64,000 bases of DNA from Mycolicibacterium sp. P9-22 (GCF_008329585.1 NZ_NPKP01000002.1:918002-982001), one strand, 5' to 3'. Counted from the first letter of the stretch, positions 53,413 to 63,391 are shown. The notes: a model not told the origin generated them from the letters alone. Numbers and translations are program-made.

Positions 53413-55529
53413 TGCCGGGCCGCCTGGATCGCGGTGATCGCCACGGTGTTCACGATGTCCTCCACCAGGGCGCCCCGGGAGAGATCGTTGACGGGCTTGT
53501 TGAGTCCTTGCAGCACCGGGCCGATCGCGATGGCCCCGGCGCTACGCTGTACCGCCTTATAGGTGTTGTTGCCGGTATTGAGGTCCGGGAAGATCAGCAC
53601 GGTGGCCCGGCCGGCCACCTCCGAGTCCGGCATCTTGGTCTGTGCCGTGGACGGGTCGACCGCCGCGTCGTACTGGATCGGGCCCTCCACCAGCAGTTCC
53701 GGATCCCGCTGACGCACCAGTTCGGTTGCCGCCCTGACCTTGTCGACATCGGCACCGCTGCCGGAGCTGCCGGTGGAGTAGGACAGCATGGCCACCCGGG
53801 GGTTGATGCCGAACTGCGCGGCGGTACGCGCCGAGGAGATGGCGATATCGGCGAGCTGCTCGCTGGTCGGGTCCGGCACGATCGCGCAGTCGCCGTAGGC
53901 GAGCACCCGGTCCTCCAGGCACATCAGGAAGATGCTGGACACCGTGTTGACGCCGGGCAGCGTCTTGATGATCTCGAAGGCCGGGCGGACGGTGTGCGCG
54001 GTGGTGTGCCTGGCGCCGGACACCATCCCGTCGACCATGTCGTTGTGCACCAGCATGGTGCCGAAATAGGAGACGTCGCTGATGGTTTCGCGGGCCTGAT
54101 CCACGGTGACGCCCTTGTGGCTGCGCAGTTTCGCGTACTGCGCGGCGAACTGGTCGCACAGATCGCTGGTGCGCGGGTCGAGCACGGTGGCGGCGGACAG
54201 GTCCACGCCCAGTTCGGCGGCCCGGGCGCGGACGGTCTTCTCCTCACCGAGGATGGTCAGATCGGCGACCCGGTGGGCCAGCAGGCGCCCGGCGGCGCGC
54301 AGGATCCGGTCGTCGTCGCCCTCGGGCAGCACGATGCGCTGCACGTCGGCGCGGGCCGTATCGATCAGCTGGTAGGTGAACATCTGCGGCGTGGTGACGG
54401 TGGGGATCGGAATCGACAGGGTATCAATGAGATCCGCGGTGTCGACATGCTGCTCCATCAGTGCCAGCGCGGTGTCGACCTTGCGGTGCGAATCCACCGT
54501 GACCCGGCCGCGGGCGGAGGCGACCGCACGCGCCGTGTCGTAGGTGCCCAGTTCGGTGCTGATGATCGGCAGCCGCGTGCCCAAACCCGCCACCAGCCGG
54601 GCGACCTCCGGGTGCAGCGGGAGCCCACCGTTGAGGATGACGCAGGACAGCGACGGAAACCCCGCCGCCGCATGCGCACCCATCACCGCCATCACCACAT
54701 CGGAGCGGTCACCGGGGGTGATCACGGCCATGCCGTCCTTCAGCCGTTCCAACACATGCTCGGCGGTCATTCCCGCCACCAGCACGCTCAGCGCCTCGCG
54801 GATCAGGGACTGCTCGTCACCACCGGTGAGTTCGCCGTGCACGGCATCGCGCAACTCGGCCACCGACGGCGCCACCAGCAGTGGCTCCTCGGGCAGCACA
54901 TAACTCTTCGGGCCGAGCTCGGCGAGCGCGTCGGCCACTGCGCTCAGTTGTCCGGGATCGCACCGGTTGGCCACCACCGCCGCGGTGTGCGCGTGCTGGC
55001 CGGCCAGCTCCACCAGGCACACCTCCACCACCTGAGCGACCTCCGCGGGCGTGCGGCCCTGGGCCTTCACCGCGAGCACCACCGGCGCACCCAGGTTCAC
55101 CGCGATCCGGGCGTTCACGCTCAGCTCACTGGGAGCCGCGACATCGGTGTAATCGCTACCGACGACCAGGACCGCGTCGGAGCGCTCGGCGACCCGGTGG
55201 AACCGGTCCACGATCTCGGCGATGGCCGCCTCGGGGTCCTCGTGCAGCTGCTGGTAGCTGACACCGGCGCACTCCTCGTAGGAGAGTCCGGCGGTGGCCT
55301 GGGACAGCAGCAGTTCCAGGATGTAGTCCCGTTCGCCCCCGGCATCATCCTGGGGCGAGCGAAGCGACGGGGAGGAATCACGATGTTCGAGCCGGGTGAT
55401 GGGCCTGAACACCGCAACCCTGGCGACGCTGGCCGCCAACTTGTGCAGAATGCCCAGTGCGATGGTGGATTTTCCGGTGTCACCCTCGGGTGAGGCTATG
55501 TAGATGGCCGAAGCAGCATGCGCGGTCAC
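53409..55529 (-). CDS. pta: Phosphate acetyltransferase with N-terminal P-loop/DRTGG domain
   Basis: A 706-residue long-form phosphate acetyltransferase converting acetyl-CoA to acetyl phosphate. It has an N-terminal P-loop-like domain ([11 protein letters not shown]), a central DRTGG domain and a C-terminal catalytic domain from about residue 380 with [35 protein letters not shown] and [13 protein letters not shown] segment [10 protein letters not shown] (about residues 52-61) is encoded by a copy of the dispersed repeat and looks inserted. The GTG start overlaps the upstream aminotransferase-family gene by 4 nt, which makes pta-ackA the distal part of a longer operon. Confidence 0.94.
55353..55372. 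repeat. Dispersed repeat copy inside pta
   Basis: GGGCGAGCGAAGCGACGGGG is identical over 20 bp to the copy in mksB (16271-16290). Relative to the reading direction of the host gene it is in the opposite orientation, so it encodes SPSLRSP here and GERSDGE there. Confidence 0.6.
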
Positions 55530-56824
55530 TCGGCCAAGCTTGCCAGCACCTCACCGAGTTCGGCAACGAAGCGGTCCACGTCGGACATCGAGAACACCAT
55601 CGGCGGCCTGATCTTGAGGACATTGCCGTCCCCGCCGCACACCGATATCAGCACCCTCCGTTCACGCATGGCGTTGACGATCCACCGCGCGGTCGCCCGG
55701 TCGGGCCGGCCGGCAGCGTCGAGCACCTCCACGCCGAGGTACAGCCCGACACCGCGCACCTGGCCGACGCGCGGGTGATCTGCCGCCAGCCGGGTCACCT
55801 CGGCACGCAGATTGCCGCCCACGGTGGCGGCATTGGCGATCAGACGGTCCCCTTCGATGATGTCGAGGACGGCCGCCGCGGCCGCCATCGACACCGGGTT
55901 TCCCCCGAAGGTGTTGAAGTAGGGCACCCCGCTGGCGAAATCGGCCAGCACATCACCGCGCGCCGCCATCGCAGCCACCGGCAGTCCGTTGGCCATCGGC
56001 TTGCCCATGGTGACCAGGTCGGGAACCACACCGTGACGGGTGAAACCCCACATGCCCGCGCCGGTGCGGCCGAATCCCGGTTGCACCTCATCGGCGATCA
56101 GCACGCCTCCGGCGGCGCGGACCGCCGCCACCGCCGGCGCCAGCACCGACGGGTCCGGGTAGATGCCATCGGAGGAGAAGATGGTGTCGACGATCAGTGC
56201 GCTCACACCGAAACCGTTCTCCTGCAGATCGGAGATTGCCGCGGCCACCTCCGCGCCCTGCAGCCGCGGTGACACCGTGCGCACATGCCGTCCCAGCGCG
56301 GTGCGACCGCCGATCGATGGCGAGATCGCCGTCACCGCTTCGGTATTGCCGTGATAAGCCTCCTCGGTGACGATCACGCCGGTGGCGCCGGTGTGCATCG
56401 CCGCGACCCGCAGCGCGAGATCGTTGACTTCGGAACCGGTGCAGGCATACATCACCTGATACGAACCGTCGGCCCCGAGATCGGGGAAGGTGGCGAGCAG
56501 CCGCTGCGAGTACTCGACGATGCCCTCGTGCAGGTACCGGGTGTGGGTGTTGAGCGCGCTCAACTGCCTTGTCACCGAATCGATCACGTGCGGGTGGCAG
56601 TGGCCCACGCTGGCGACGTTGTTGTAGGCGTCCAGGTAGTCGTTGCCGTCCGCGTCGAACAACTTCGTGCCGAGGCCGCGCACCAGATGCACCGGCTTGT
56701 CGTAGAACAACCGGTACGCGGGCCCAAGGACCCGGTCACGGGCAGCTATCAGCGGGTCGTCGAGCTGACCACCCTGATAGCTGTTGGAATCCATGATGTT
56801 GGAGAAAGGCATGATTCCCGTCAT
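55526..56824 (-). CDS. Class III PLP enzyme, probable phosphoamine phospho-lyase
   Basis: A 432-residue class III PLP-dependent protein. GTKLFDADGNDYLDAYNNVASVGHCHP begins the domain, CTGSEVNDLALRVAA binds the cofactor phosphate, LIADEVQPGFGRTG has the pyridine-binding Asp and TMGKPMANGLPVAAM the Schiff-base Lys. YNNVASVGHCHPHV and NALNTHTRYLHE-like SALNTHTRYLHEGIVEY are typical of the ETNPPL/AGXT2L group, which cleaves phosphoethanolamine or phosphohydroxylysine instead of transaminating. The ATG at 56824 overlaps the permease stop. Context with a small-molecule kinase, permease, pta and ackA supports amino-alcohol phosphate lysis; ordinary aminotransferase activity is the alternative. Confidence 0.8.
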   Translation of the reverse strand: MTGIMPFSNIMDSNSYQGGQLDDPLIAARDRVLGPAYRLFYDKPVHLVRGLGTKLFDADGNDYLDAYNNVASVGHCHPHVIDSVTRQLSALNTHTRYLHEGIVEYSQRLLATFPDLGADGSYQVMYACTGSEVNDLALRVAAMHTGATGVIVTEEAYHGNTEAVTAISPSIGGRTALGRHVRTVSPRLQGAEVAAAISDLQENGFGVSALIVDTIFSSDGIYPDPSVLAPAVAAVRAAGGVLIADEVQPGFGRTGAGMWGFTRHGVVPDLVTMGKPMANGLPVAAMAARGDVLADFASGVPYFNTFGGNPVSMAAAAAVLDIIEGDRLIANAATVGGNLRAEVTRLAADHPRVGQVRGVGLYLGVEVLDAAGRPDRATARWIVNAMRERRVLISVCGGDGNVLKIRPPMVFSMSDVDRFVAELGEVLASLAE

Positions 56825-58380
56825 CGCTCGTGGGCTTCGTCCAGAACCGTGCGGCCCAGTTCGGCGTAGCGCTGCGGATGCGTGTACTTGAGGAACAGGG
56901 CCAGCAGCACCCCACCGATCCCGACGATACCGACGACCCACGGGATCGCGGCGAAGATCCAGTCCGTGGCCGCGGTACCGGCCGCGAACGAGGCGTTCTT
57001 GGCCAGCAGGTAGACGACATAGACCATGCCCAGGCCACCGAGCAGCGGCGCCAGGAAGGTGGTGAACCAGTTCGCGGTCTCGGGATGACGTTTGTGCACA
57101 TGGAAATACGCGATCACCGAGAAGGCCGCCAGCGCCTGGACGATCATGATCGCGGTCGTGCCCAGCAGAGCCATCAGGCCGTACAGGCCGGTGTAGGGGT
57201 CGCGCTGGGTGAACGCGAAGAACAGCACGACCAGAGTGGCGAACACCGTCTGCACGAAGCCGGCGATGTGCGGTGAACCGTGCACCCGATGGGTCGCACC
57301 GATGGTCTTGCGCATCCCGGGGATCACGTCCTCCCGGCCCAGGGCGTACAGATAGCGCGCGGCACAGTTGTGAAACGCCATCCCGCAGGCGAACGACCCC
57401 GTCATCAACAGGATCTTGAACAGATCGACCGCCCACTGCCCGAGGTGGTCGTGCACCGGGTTGAAGAAGATGTTTCCGGCGGTCGCCGAATCCTGGGCGA
57501 GTGCAACGGCATTCTCCGGTCCGGTGCCCACGATCGCGAGCCAGGACACCACCACGTAGAACGCGCCGATGCCGATCACCGAGCTGATGACGGCGATGGG
57601 AATGATCTTCTTGGGGTTGCGCGACTCCTCGCCGTACATGGCGCTGGACTCGAAACCGACCCAGGACCAGAAGGCGAAGAACAGGCCGACACCGGCCGAT
57701 CCGGCCACCGCCATCATGGAACCGTCGACGCCCTCGACCACACCCGAGAGACTCTGAAAGCCGTTGAGCGGGTTGAGCGATCCCCACGACCAACCCTGCG
57801 GTCCCCCGCCGGTGAACAGCACCGACAGCGCCATCGCCGCCAGCATGACGATCTCGGTGACGAGGAATACCCCGAGCACCTTGGCGGCCAGGTTGACGTC
57901 GAAGTAGGTGAGCAGGGCGTTGACGGCGAGCATCACCAGCGCGAACACCAGCCACGGCACCTCGACACCGAAGAGTGACGAGAACACGTCGGTGCCGAAG
58001 AACGAGAAGATCCCGATCAGCGAGGCCTCGAACACCATGTAGGCCAACGCGGTCAGGAAACCGGCACCCAGTCCGACGACGCGGCCGAGCCCGTGTGAGA
58101 TGTAGCCGTAGAAGGCGCCGGTGGCGGTGATGTGCTTGCTCATCGCGGCGTAGCCGATGGCGAACAGGGTGAGCACGATGGTGGCGACGAAATAGCCTGC
58201 CGGCGCGTTGACGCCGTTACCGAAGCCGACCGCGATCGGCACGTTGCCCACCATCGCGGTGATGGGAGCGGCCGTGGCGACCGCCATGAACAGCACACCC
58301 CACAGCCCGACCGCATTCGGTTTGAGACGCTGGATGGGGCCGGCACCCGTGGGTGCCGGTGGATCGATGATCTCGCTCAT
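56821..58380 (-). CDS. APC-family amino acid/amine permease
   Basis: A 519-residue transporter of the amino acid-polyamine-organocation family with 12-13 helices. GLWGVLFMAVATAAPITAMVGNVP is the first helix region, FWSWVGFESSAMYGEESRNPKKIIP the conserved middle motif and YALGREDVIP a later one. Ethanolamine, GABA and other amines or amino acids are usual substrates. The frame extends to 58464, but the ATG at 58380 (MSEIIDPPAPTG) is the natural start. It is the first gene of the operon that continues through the PLP enzyme, pta and ackA. Confidence 0.85.
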   Translation of the reverse strand: MSEIIDPPAPTGAGPIQRLKPNAVGLWGVLFMAVATAAPITAMVGNVPIAVGFGNGVNAPAGYFVATIVLTLFAIGYAAMSKHITATGAFYGYISHGLGRVVGLGAGFLTALAYMVFEASLIGIFSFFGTDVFSSLFGVEVPWLVFALVMLAVNALLTYFDVNLAAKVLGVFLVTEIVMLAAMALSVLFTGGGPQGWSWGSLNPLNGFQSLSGVVEGVDGSMMAVAGSAGVGLFFAFWSWVGFESSAMYGEESRNPKKIIPIAVISSVIGIGAFYVVVSWLAIVGTGPENAVALAQDSATAGNIFFNPVHDHLGQWAVDLFKILLMTGSFACGMAFHNCAARYLYALGREDVIPGMRKTIGATHRVHGSPHIAGFVQTVFATLVVLFFAFTQRDPYTGLYGLMALLGTTAIMIVQALAAFSVIAYFHVHKRHPETANWFTTFLAPLLGGLGMVYVVYLLAKNASFAAGTAATDWIFAAIPWVVGIVGIGGVLLALFLKYTHPQRYAELGRTVLDEAHER

Positions 58381-58619
58381 TGAATCCCAATCTGAGACCG
58401 GCATTTGGTCTGGTTTCGAAGTATCGCCGGCTCCGATGCCGATGACGAAAGGCGATGCCGGCAATTGTTACCCCGCTCAGATTCATTGGTCAACTGGAGA
58501 TTCAAGCTGTCAGCTCGCTGTGTTTCGGCAGTGTTTCCAACCTGAGAGTTTTGCAACGCCGCGGTAAAAATCGTCGATTTGGTCTGCTTTGGCTCGATGT
58601 ATGGTCCACACTGTTGGGC
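58381..58619. promoter_or_regulatory. Divergent control region with TTTGGTCTG direct repeats
   Basis: ATTTGGTCTGGTTTCG (58403-58418) and ATTTGGTCTGCTTTGG (58577-58592) agree at 14 of 16 positions and flank the region between the permease and kinase genes. The first copy is part of an AGACC-N7-GGTCT inverted repeat (58395-58411). TATGGT at 58600-58605 may be the -10 of the kinase operon. These are candidate sites for the GntR-type regulator encoded two genes downstream. Confidence 0.45.
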
Positions 58620-59609
58620 ATGCCCGGATTGCCTGCCGACCATGCGCGCTTCGCCAGGGCGGCCCTGCCCGCCTACGGCCGCGACCTCGACACCCCGCTG
58701 CGCCTGCTGAGCCTGTCCGAGAACGCCACCTACCAGGTGTGCGATGACGACCCGATCGTGCTGCGTGTGCACCGCCCCGGTTATCACTCGCTCGAGGGCA
58801 TCCGCTCCGAACTCGCCTGGATGGCGGCGCTGCGCCGCGACACCGTGGTCAAGACCCCGGAGTTGGTGCGTTCGGTCGCCGGCCTCGATGTGGTCACCGC
58901 GTCCGTTGAGGGCCGTGACCTGCACATCGACGCCGTCACCTTGATCCCGGGATGCACCGCCGAGGAGGTCCCGCAGGCCGTCGGTTTCGCCGACCTGGGC
59001 GAGCTCACGGCGATCATGCACGAGCACGCACAGGGCTGGTCCGCCCCGGCCGACTTCACCCGCTTCCGCTGGGATCTCGATGACATCCTGGGCCCCGGCG
59101 CGCGGTGGGGCGACTGGCGCGAAGCACCGGGACTGGCCGACACGGACCGGGCCGCCATCGTGCGCGCGGCACATCACATCGCCGAGCAGCTGTCCGAGTT
59201 CGGCACCGGGCCAGACAGATTCGGCCTGATCCACGCCGATCTCCGGCTGTCGAACCTGATGGTCGATCCGGCCGCGCCGTCGGCGGGGATCACCGTGATC
59301 GACTTCGACGATGCCGGATGGGGCTGGAATCTGGCCGACCTGGGCGCGGTGGTGTCCTGGATCGAGGACAGCCCCGAGGCCGAGCGTATCGTGGCCGAAT
59401 GGCTGCGCGGCTACCTGAAGGTACGCGCGCTGCCCGACGAGCATCTGGCATTCATCCCCACCTTCGTCATGCTGCGCCGGATCCAGCTCACCGCGTGGAT
59501 CGCCTCGCACCCGGACGCCGACGCCGCCAAGGCCATCGGCCCCGGTTACGCCGTGGGGACCGCCCGCCTGTCCGAGCGATACCTCGCCGATCCCACCTGG
59601 TTACGTTGA
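58620..59609 (+). CDS. Phosphotransferase of the APH/choline kinase fold
   Basis: A 329-residue small-molecule kinase. LIHADLRLSNLMV provides the catalytic HxDxxxxN motif and VIDFDDAGWGW the metal-binding DFD. The N-terminal lobe has SLSENATYQVCDDDPIVLRVHRPGY, as in homoserine kinase/hydroxylysine kinase-like proteins. Beside a class III PLP enzyme this kinase probably phosphorylates an amino alcohol such as ethanolamine, aminopropanol or hydroxylysine. It is less likely an antibiotic resistance gene. The ATG at 58620 was chosen; the upstream open frame contains the promoter-like region. It is divergent from the permease operon. Confidence 0.82.
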   Translation: MPGLPADHARFARAALPAYGRDLDTPLRLLSLSENATYQVCDDDPIVLRVHRPGYHSLEGIRSELAWMAALRRDTVVKTPELVRSVAGLDVVTASVEGRDLHIDAVTLIPGCTAEEVPQAVGFADLGELTAIMHEHAQGWSAPADFTRFRWDLDDILGPGARWGDWREAPGLADTDRAAIVRAAHHIAEQLSEFGTGPDRFGLIHADLRLSNLMVDPAAPSAGITVIDFDDAGWGWNLADLGAVVSWIEDSPEAERIVAEWLRGYLKVRALPDEHLAFIPTFVMLRRIQLTAWIASHPDADAAKAIGPGYAVGTARLSERYLADPTWLR

Positions 59610-59618
59610 AGGAGAATC

Positions 59619-60395
59619 ATGTTCGAACTGCAGTCCCGCTCGGTACTGGTGACCGGCGGCAGTAAGGGGATCGGCCGCGGTATCGCGTCGGTGTTCGCCC
59701 GCGCCGGTGCCAACGTCGCGATCGCGGCACGGTCGGCCGCCGGTCTGGACGAGGCGGTGGCCGCCGTGGACGGGCTCGGTGACGGCAAGGTGATCGGGGT
59801 CCGCGTCGATGTGAGCGACCGACAGTCCTGCGACGAGATGGCCGCCGCGGCCGTCGAGGCTTTCGGTGGCCTGGATGTGTTGTGCGCCAATGCCGGGATC
59901 TTTCCCGACGCGCCGCTGGCCACCATGACGCCCGAGCAGCTCAACGAGATCATGGGCGTCAACGTCAACGGCACGTTCTTCGCGGTGCAGGCCTGCCTGG
60001 ACGCGCTGATCGCGTCCGGCACCGGGCGGGTCATCCTGACATCCTCGATCACCGGGCCGATCACCGGTTACCCCGGCTGGTCGCACTACGGCGCCACCAA
60101 GGCCGCCCAGCTCGGCTTCATGCGGACGGCCGCAATCGAGTTGGCGCCCAAGGGGATCACCGTCAACGCCGTCCTGCCCGGCAACATCCTCACCGAGGGA
60201 TTGCTGGAAAACGGTGAGGACTACATCGCGAGCATGGCGCGGTCCATTCCGGCCGGCGCCCTGGGCACACCTGAGGACATCGGTCATCTCGCGGCGTTCT
60301 TGGCCACCAAAGAGGCCGCCTTCATCACCGGCCAGGCCATCGCCGTCGACGGCGGCCAGGTGCTGCCCGAATCCCTGGATGCGATCGCCACCTGA
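59619..60395 (+). CDS. Short-chain dehydrogenase/reductase
   Basis: A 258-residue classical [15 protein letters not shown] binds NAD(P), NAGIF and the catalytic Ser in VILTSSITG follow, and YGATKAA gives Tyr and Lys. [30 protein letters not shown] is the usual C-terminal half. The substrate is not evident. Between the kinase and the GntR gene it may reduce or oxidise the aldehyde or keto intermediate of the predicted amino-alcohol route. GAAGGAGAATC before the ATG gives a good ribosome binding site. Confidence 0.85.
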   Translation: MFELQSRSVLVTGGSKGIGRGIASVFARAGANVAIAARSAAGLDEAVAAVDGLGDGKVIGVRVDVSDRQSCDEMAAAAVEAFGGLDVLCANAGIFPDAPLATMTPEQLNEIMGVNVNGTFFAVQACLDALIASGTGRVILTSSITGPITGYPGWSHYGATKAAQLGFMRTAAIELAPKGITVNAVLPGNILTEGLLENGEDYIASMARSIPAGALGTPEDIGHLAAFLATKEAAFITGQAIAVDGGQVLPESLDAIAT

Positions 60396-60396
60396 C

Positions 60397-61164
60397 ATGG
60401 AGTCGGCGGGGGGAGCGGTCGCAGAGGATGTGCGCCGGCGCATTCTGTCCATGTTGTCCAGCGGTGCGCTGCGTCCGGGTTCGCGGCTGGGCACCGAGCG
60501 GGAGATGGCCGAGCAGTTCGCCGTGTCACGCTCGACGCTGCGCAGCGCACTGTTGCCGCTGAGTCAGGCGGGGGTGCTGGAGCGGCGCACCGGTCGCGCG
60601 GGCGGCACCTTCATCCGCGCGGATGTGGTGCAGCGCAATGCTGCCGAGCAGGTGGGGCTGCCCGCGCGGCTTCTCAGCGGAGGCCACACCAGCGACACGA
60701 AAGTGCTTGCCACCGACAGCAGGCCGGCCACGCTCGCCGAGTCGGTCGCCCTGGAGATCGCACAGGACACCCCGGTCTTCGTCGTCCGTCGACTGCGCTA
60801 CGCCGACAAGGTGCCGCTGTCGCTCGACATGTCGTGTTTCGTCGCCGAACATACCGCCGATCTGCTGGCACAGCCGCTCGGCGGATCACTGTACGAGCTG
60901 CTGCGGCAGCGGTACGGCCTGGAACCGGCCAGCACCACCGAGACCATCGAGGTGGTCAGTGCCAGCCCGCGGGAGGCGCAGTGGCTGGCGATCGCGCACC
61001 GGAAACCACTGCTGGCCATCACCCGGGTGACGCGGGACAGCAGCGGGCGCCCGTTCGAGTTCGCCTACGACCTGTTCCGCGCCGACCGGGTCCGGTTGAC
61101 CGCGACCAGCAATGGCGGCGGTGTCAGCCCAGTTTCCGCAACCGTGGTTCCAGATCCCGCTTGA
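60397..61164 (+). CDS. GntR/HutC-family transcriptional regulator
   Basis: A 255-residue regulator. The N-terminal winged helix has [40 protein letters not shown] and [10 protein letters not shown]. The C-terminal UTRA-like ligand domain covers about residues 95-245, with [24 protein letters not shown] and [17 protein letters not shown]. HutC-type regulators respond to small catabolic ligands and bind nearby promoters, here probably 58381-58619. The ATG at 60397 follows the SDR stop by one base. Its 3' end overlaps fgd1 by 41 bp, tail to tail. Confidence 0.87.
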   Translation: MESAGGAVAEDVRRRILSMLSSGALRPGSRLGTEREMAEQFAVSRSTLRSALLPLSQAGVLERRTGRAGGTFIRADVVQRNAAEQVGLPARLLSGGHTSDTKVLATDSRPATLAESVALEIAQDTPVFVVRRLRYADKVPLSLDMSCFVAEHTADLLAQPLGGSLYELLRQRYGLEPASTTETIEVVSASPREAQWLAIAHRKPLLAITRVTRDSSGRPFEFAYDLFRADRVRLTATSNGGGVSPVSATVVPDPA

Positions 61165-62134
61165 ACAGCTCAAGGAAGCGGCGCTGGTCATGGCCGGGGG
61201 CGTGGAACACCAGGTGGTTCAGCCCCCAGTCGACGTAATCCTTCACCTTGGCGACGGCCTCATCGGGATCCGACGCGACGATCCACCGCTTGGCCACCTG
61301 CTCGATGGGCAGCTCATCGGCGGCCTTCTCCATCTCCAGCGGGTCGTCGATGGAGTGCTTCTGCTCGGCGGTCAGCGACAGCGGCGCCCAGAACCGGGTG
61401 TTCTCCAGCGCCGCCTCGGGGTCGGTGTCGTAGGAGATCTTGATCTCGATCATCCGGTCGACATCATCGGGGTTCTTGCCCGCGGCCTCGGCGCCCTCCC
61501 GCATGGCGGGGATCAGCTTCTCCTTGTAGAGCTCCTCGCCCTTGCCGGAGGTGCAGATGAACCCGTCGCCGGCACGGCCGGCGTACTTGGCGACCTGCGG
61601 CCCGCCGGCGGCGATGTAGATCGGGATGCCGCCCTCGGGAACGTCGTAGATCGAGGCGCCCTTGGTCTTGTAGTACTCGCCCTCGAAGTCGACGCGGTCA
61701 CCGAGCCACAGCTCCCGCATCAGCCGCACCGATTCGCGCAGCCGCGCGTAGCGCTCCTTGAACTCCGGCCAGTCGCCCTCATAGCCGGTGGCGATCTCGT
61801 TGAGGGCTTCACCGGTGCCGACGCCGAGGAAGATCCGGTTCGGGTACAGGCATCCCATGGTGGCGAACGCCTGCGCGATGACGGCCGGGTTGTAGCGGAA
61901 GGTCGGGGTGAGCACCGAGGTCCCCAGGATCAGCCGCTCGGTGCGCTCGCCCACCGCGGTCATCCAGGCCAGCGAGAACGGCGCATGGCCGCCTTCATGC
62001 CGCCAGGGCTGAAAATGATCACTGACGGTCGCACTGTCCATGCCGTGCGCCTCGGCCTCCACGGCCAGTTCGACGAGCTCACGCGGGGCGAACTGTTCCG
62101 CCGACGCCTTGTATCCCAGTTTGAGTTCAGCCAC
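61124..62134 (-). CDS. fgd1: F420-dependent glucose-6-phosphate dehydrogenase
   Basis: A 336-residue luciferase-like TIM-barrel enzyme that oxidises glucose 6-phosphate to 6-phosphogluconolactone and reduces coenzyme F420. The length equals that of the M. tuberculosis enzyme, and characteristic stretches are [63 protein letters not shown] and [27 protein letters not shown]. Reduced F420 feeds many mycobacterial reductases, including nitroimidazole prodrug activation. The start is GTG. Two copies of a 27-bp repeat lie in its upstream region. Confidence 0.97.
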   Translation of the reverse strand: MAELKLGYKASAEQFAPRELVELAVEAEAHGMDSATVSDHFQPWRHEGGHAPFSLAWMTAVGERTERLILGTSVLTPTFRYNPAVIAQAFATMGCLYPNRIFLGVGTGEALNEIATGYEGDWPEFKERYARLRESVRLMRELWLGDRVDFEGEYYKTKGASIYDVPEGGIPIYIAAGGPQVAKYAGRAGDGFICTSGKGEELYKEKLIPAMREGAEAAGKNPDDVDRMIEIKISYDTDPEAALENTRFWAPLSLTAEQKHSIDDPLEMEKAADELPIEQVAKRWIVASDPDEAVAKVKDYVDWGLNHLVFHAPGHDQRRFLELFKRDLEPRLRKLG

Positions 62135-62153
62135 AGAGTCCTTTTTACTCCGT

Positions 62154-62216
62154 CCCCATTTCCCGTGTCGCTTCGCTCCTACCCGCCGGCCCCATTTCCC
62201 GTGTCGCTTCGCTCCT
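62154..62216. repeat. Tandem 27-bp repeat between fgd1 and the MBL gene
   Basis: CCCCATTTCCCGTGTCGCTT (first 20 bp) followed by CGCTCCT occurs at 62154-62180 and again, identically, at 62190-62216, with a period of 36 bp. The CGCTTCGCTC core is shared with the dispersed copies at 13253, 16271 and 55353. Confidence 0.75.
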
Positions 62217-62241
62217 GCCCTCCGCCCCTACACTCGCGGGC

Positions 62242-62973
62242 ATGCCGGCAGCCCTGACCCGAATCACCGACACCGTCTATTTCGTCCAGACCGACCTGGT
62301 GAACTGGACGCTGGTCGCCGATGACGACGGGGTCATCCTGATCGACGCGGGGTATCCCGGGAGCCGCGACGAGGTACTCGACTCGGTGCGCGAGCTGGGT
62401 TTCGGCCCCGACGATGTGCGGGCCATCCTGCTGACCCATGCCCATGTGGACCATCTGGGCTCGGCCATCTGGTTCGCGAAAACCCATGGCACACCGGTGT
62501 ATACACACGCCACCGAGGTCGGGCACGCCAAGCGGCAGTACCTGGAGCAGGCCTCACCGGTGGATGTGCTGGCCCGCGCCTGGAATCCGCGCTACCTCGC
62601 CTGGTCGCTGGCGCTGATCCGCAAGGGCGGGCTGACCCATGAGGGCATCCCGACGGCCGCTGCGTTCGACGAGGACATCGCCGCGGCACTGCCCGGTACC
62701 CCGATCGCCGTTCCGACGCCGGGGCACACCGGTGGCCACTGTTCCTATCTGGTCGACGGGGTGCTGGTGGCCGGGGACGCCCTGATCACCGGACACCCGG
62801 TGAGCGGCCGGCGCGGTCCGCAACTGCTGCCGGGTCTGTTCAACCACGATCAGGACGGCTGCCTGCGCAGCCTGGCCGCCCTGGGCATGCTCGACACCGA
62901 GGTGCTGCTGCCCGGACACGGACCGGTGTGGCGCGGTCCGATCCGGGCCGCCGCGGACGCGGCCGCCCGGTGA
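62242..62973 (+). CDS. MBL-fold metallohydrolase (Rv0406c-like)
   Basis: A 243-residue metallo-beta-lactamase-fold hydrolase with the metal motif LLTHAHVDHLGS, then VPTPGHTGGHCSYLVDGVLVAGD and LPGHGPVWRG for the remaining ligands. Its place next to fgd1 corresponds to Rv0406c. The group includes quorum-quenching lactonases and glyoxalase-like enzymes; the substrate is not determinable. The ATG at 62242 follows the repeat region, and the gene is divergent from fgd1. Confidence 0.85.
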   Translation: MPAALTRITDTVYFVQTDLVNWTLVADDDGVILIDAGYPGSRDEVLDSVRELGFGPDDVRAILLTHAHVDHLGSAIWFAKTHGTPVYTHATEVGHAKRQYLEQASPVDVLARAWNPRYLAWSLALIRKGGLTHEGIPTAAAFDEDIAAALPGTPIAVPTPGHTGGHCSYLVDGVLVAGDALITGHPVSGRRGPQLLPGLFNHDQDGCLRSLAALGMLDTEVLLPGHGPVWRGPIRAAADAAAR

Positions 62974-62998
62974 GCGTTCAGCCCACCGGCACTGCCCG

Positions 62999-63289
62999 TC
63001 ACGCAATCAGGGCATAGCCGAACACGAAGACCGCGGTGACCACCAGGCCGCACACCAGCACGATGGTGGGCAGCAGGATCATCTGGTCCAGCTCTTCGCT
63101 GTCGAGCGCGTCGCTCTCCGACGGGCCGAACAGCACCCTTCCCGCCCGGTTGCCGCGTAGCTGGGTCACCGTGCGGCGTACCGCAGGCACCTCGCTGTTG
63201 CGTCCGACGAGCGTGCGGACACCGATACCCAGCAGCGCCGTGAACAGCGCGGCGGCCAGGATCAGCAGGCCCACGGTGGGTAGTGACAC
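62999..63289 (-). CDS. Small membrane protein, function unknown
   Basis: A 96-residue protein with two transmembrane helices (about residues 4-24 and 71-93) joined by a charged cytoplasmic or external loop (RGNRAGRVLFGPSESDALDSEELDQM). The GTG start is the only reasonable one. No known family is recognised. It is convergent with the MBL gene, with a 25-bp gap, and divergent from the acidic secreted protein. Codon use is normal for the window. Confidence 0.65.
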   Translation of the reverse strand: MSLPTVGLLILAAALFTALLGIGVRTLVGRNSEVPAVRRTVTQLRGNRAGRVLFGPSESDALDSEELDQMILLPTIVLVCGLVVTAVFVFGYALIA

Positions 63290-63391
63290 GTGACAAGCCT
63301 ACGAAACCAGGTAGTCCCGCGGCCGAACCCCGCAGAAACCACGTAGTGCTCCACGGGGCAACCACGCGATAGCGCGGACCACGGTCAGAGT

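Noticed and set aside
53508..55493. A 661-codon open frame on the plus strand opposite pta
   Set aside because: It is an antisense shadow of a clear pta gene with the same His/Arg/Gly/Gln composition, and no ribosome binding site or motif is seen.
55526..57955. The PLP enzyme extended upstream to 809 residues
   Set aside because: The extension is out-of-frame translation of the APC permease; the ATG at 56824 coupled to the permease stop gives a normal class III enzyme.
58620..59609. An aminoglycoside resistance phosphotransferase
   Set aside because: The fold and HxDxxxxN motif are shared by many kinases; the linkage to a PLP enzyme, amine permease and GntR regulator favours a catabolic kinase.
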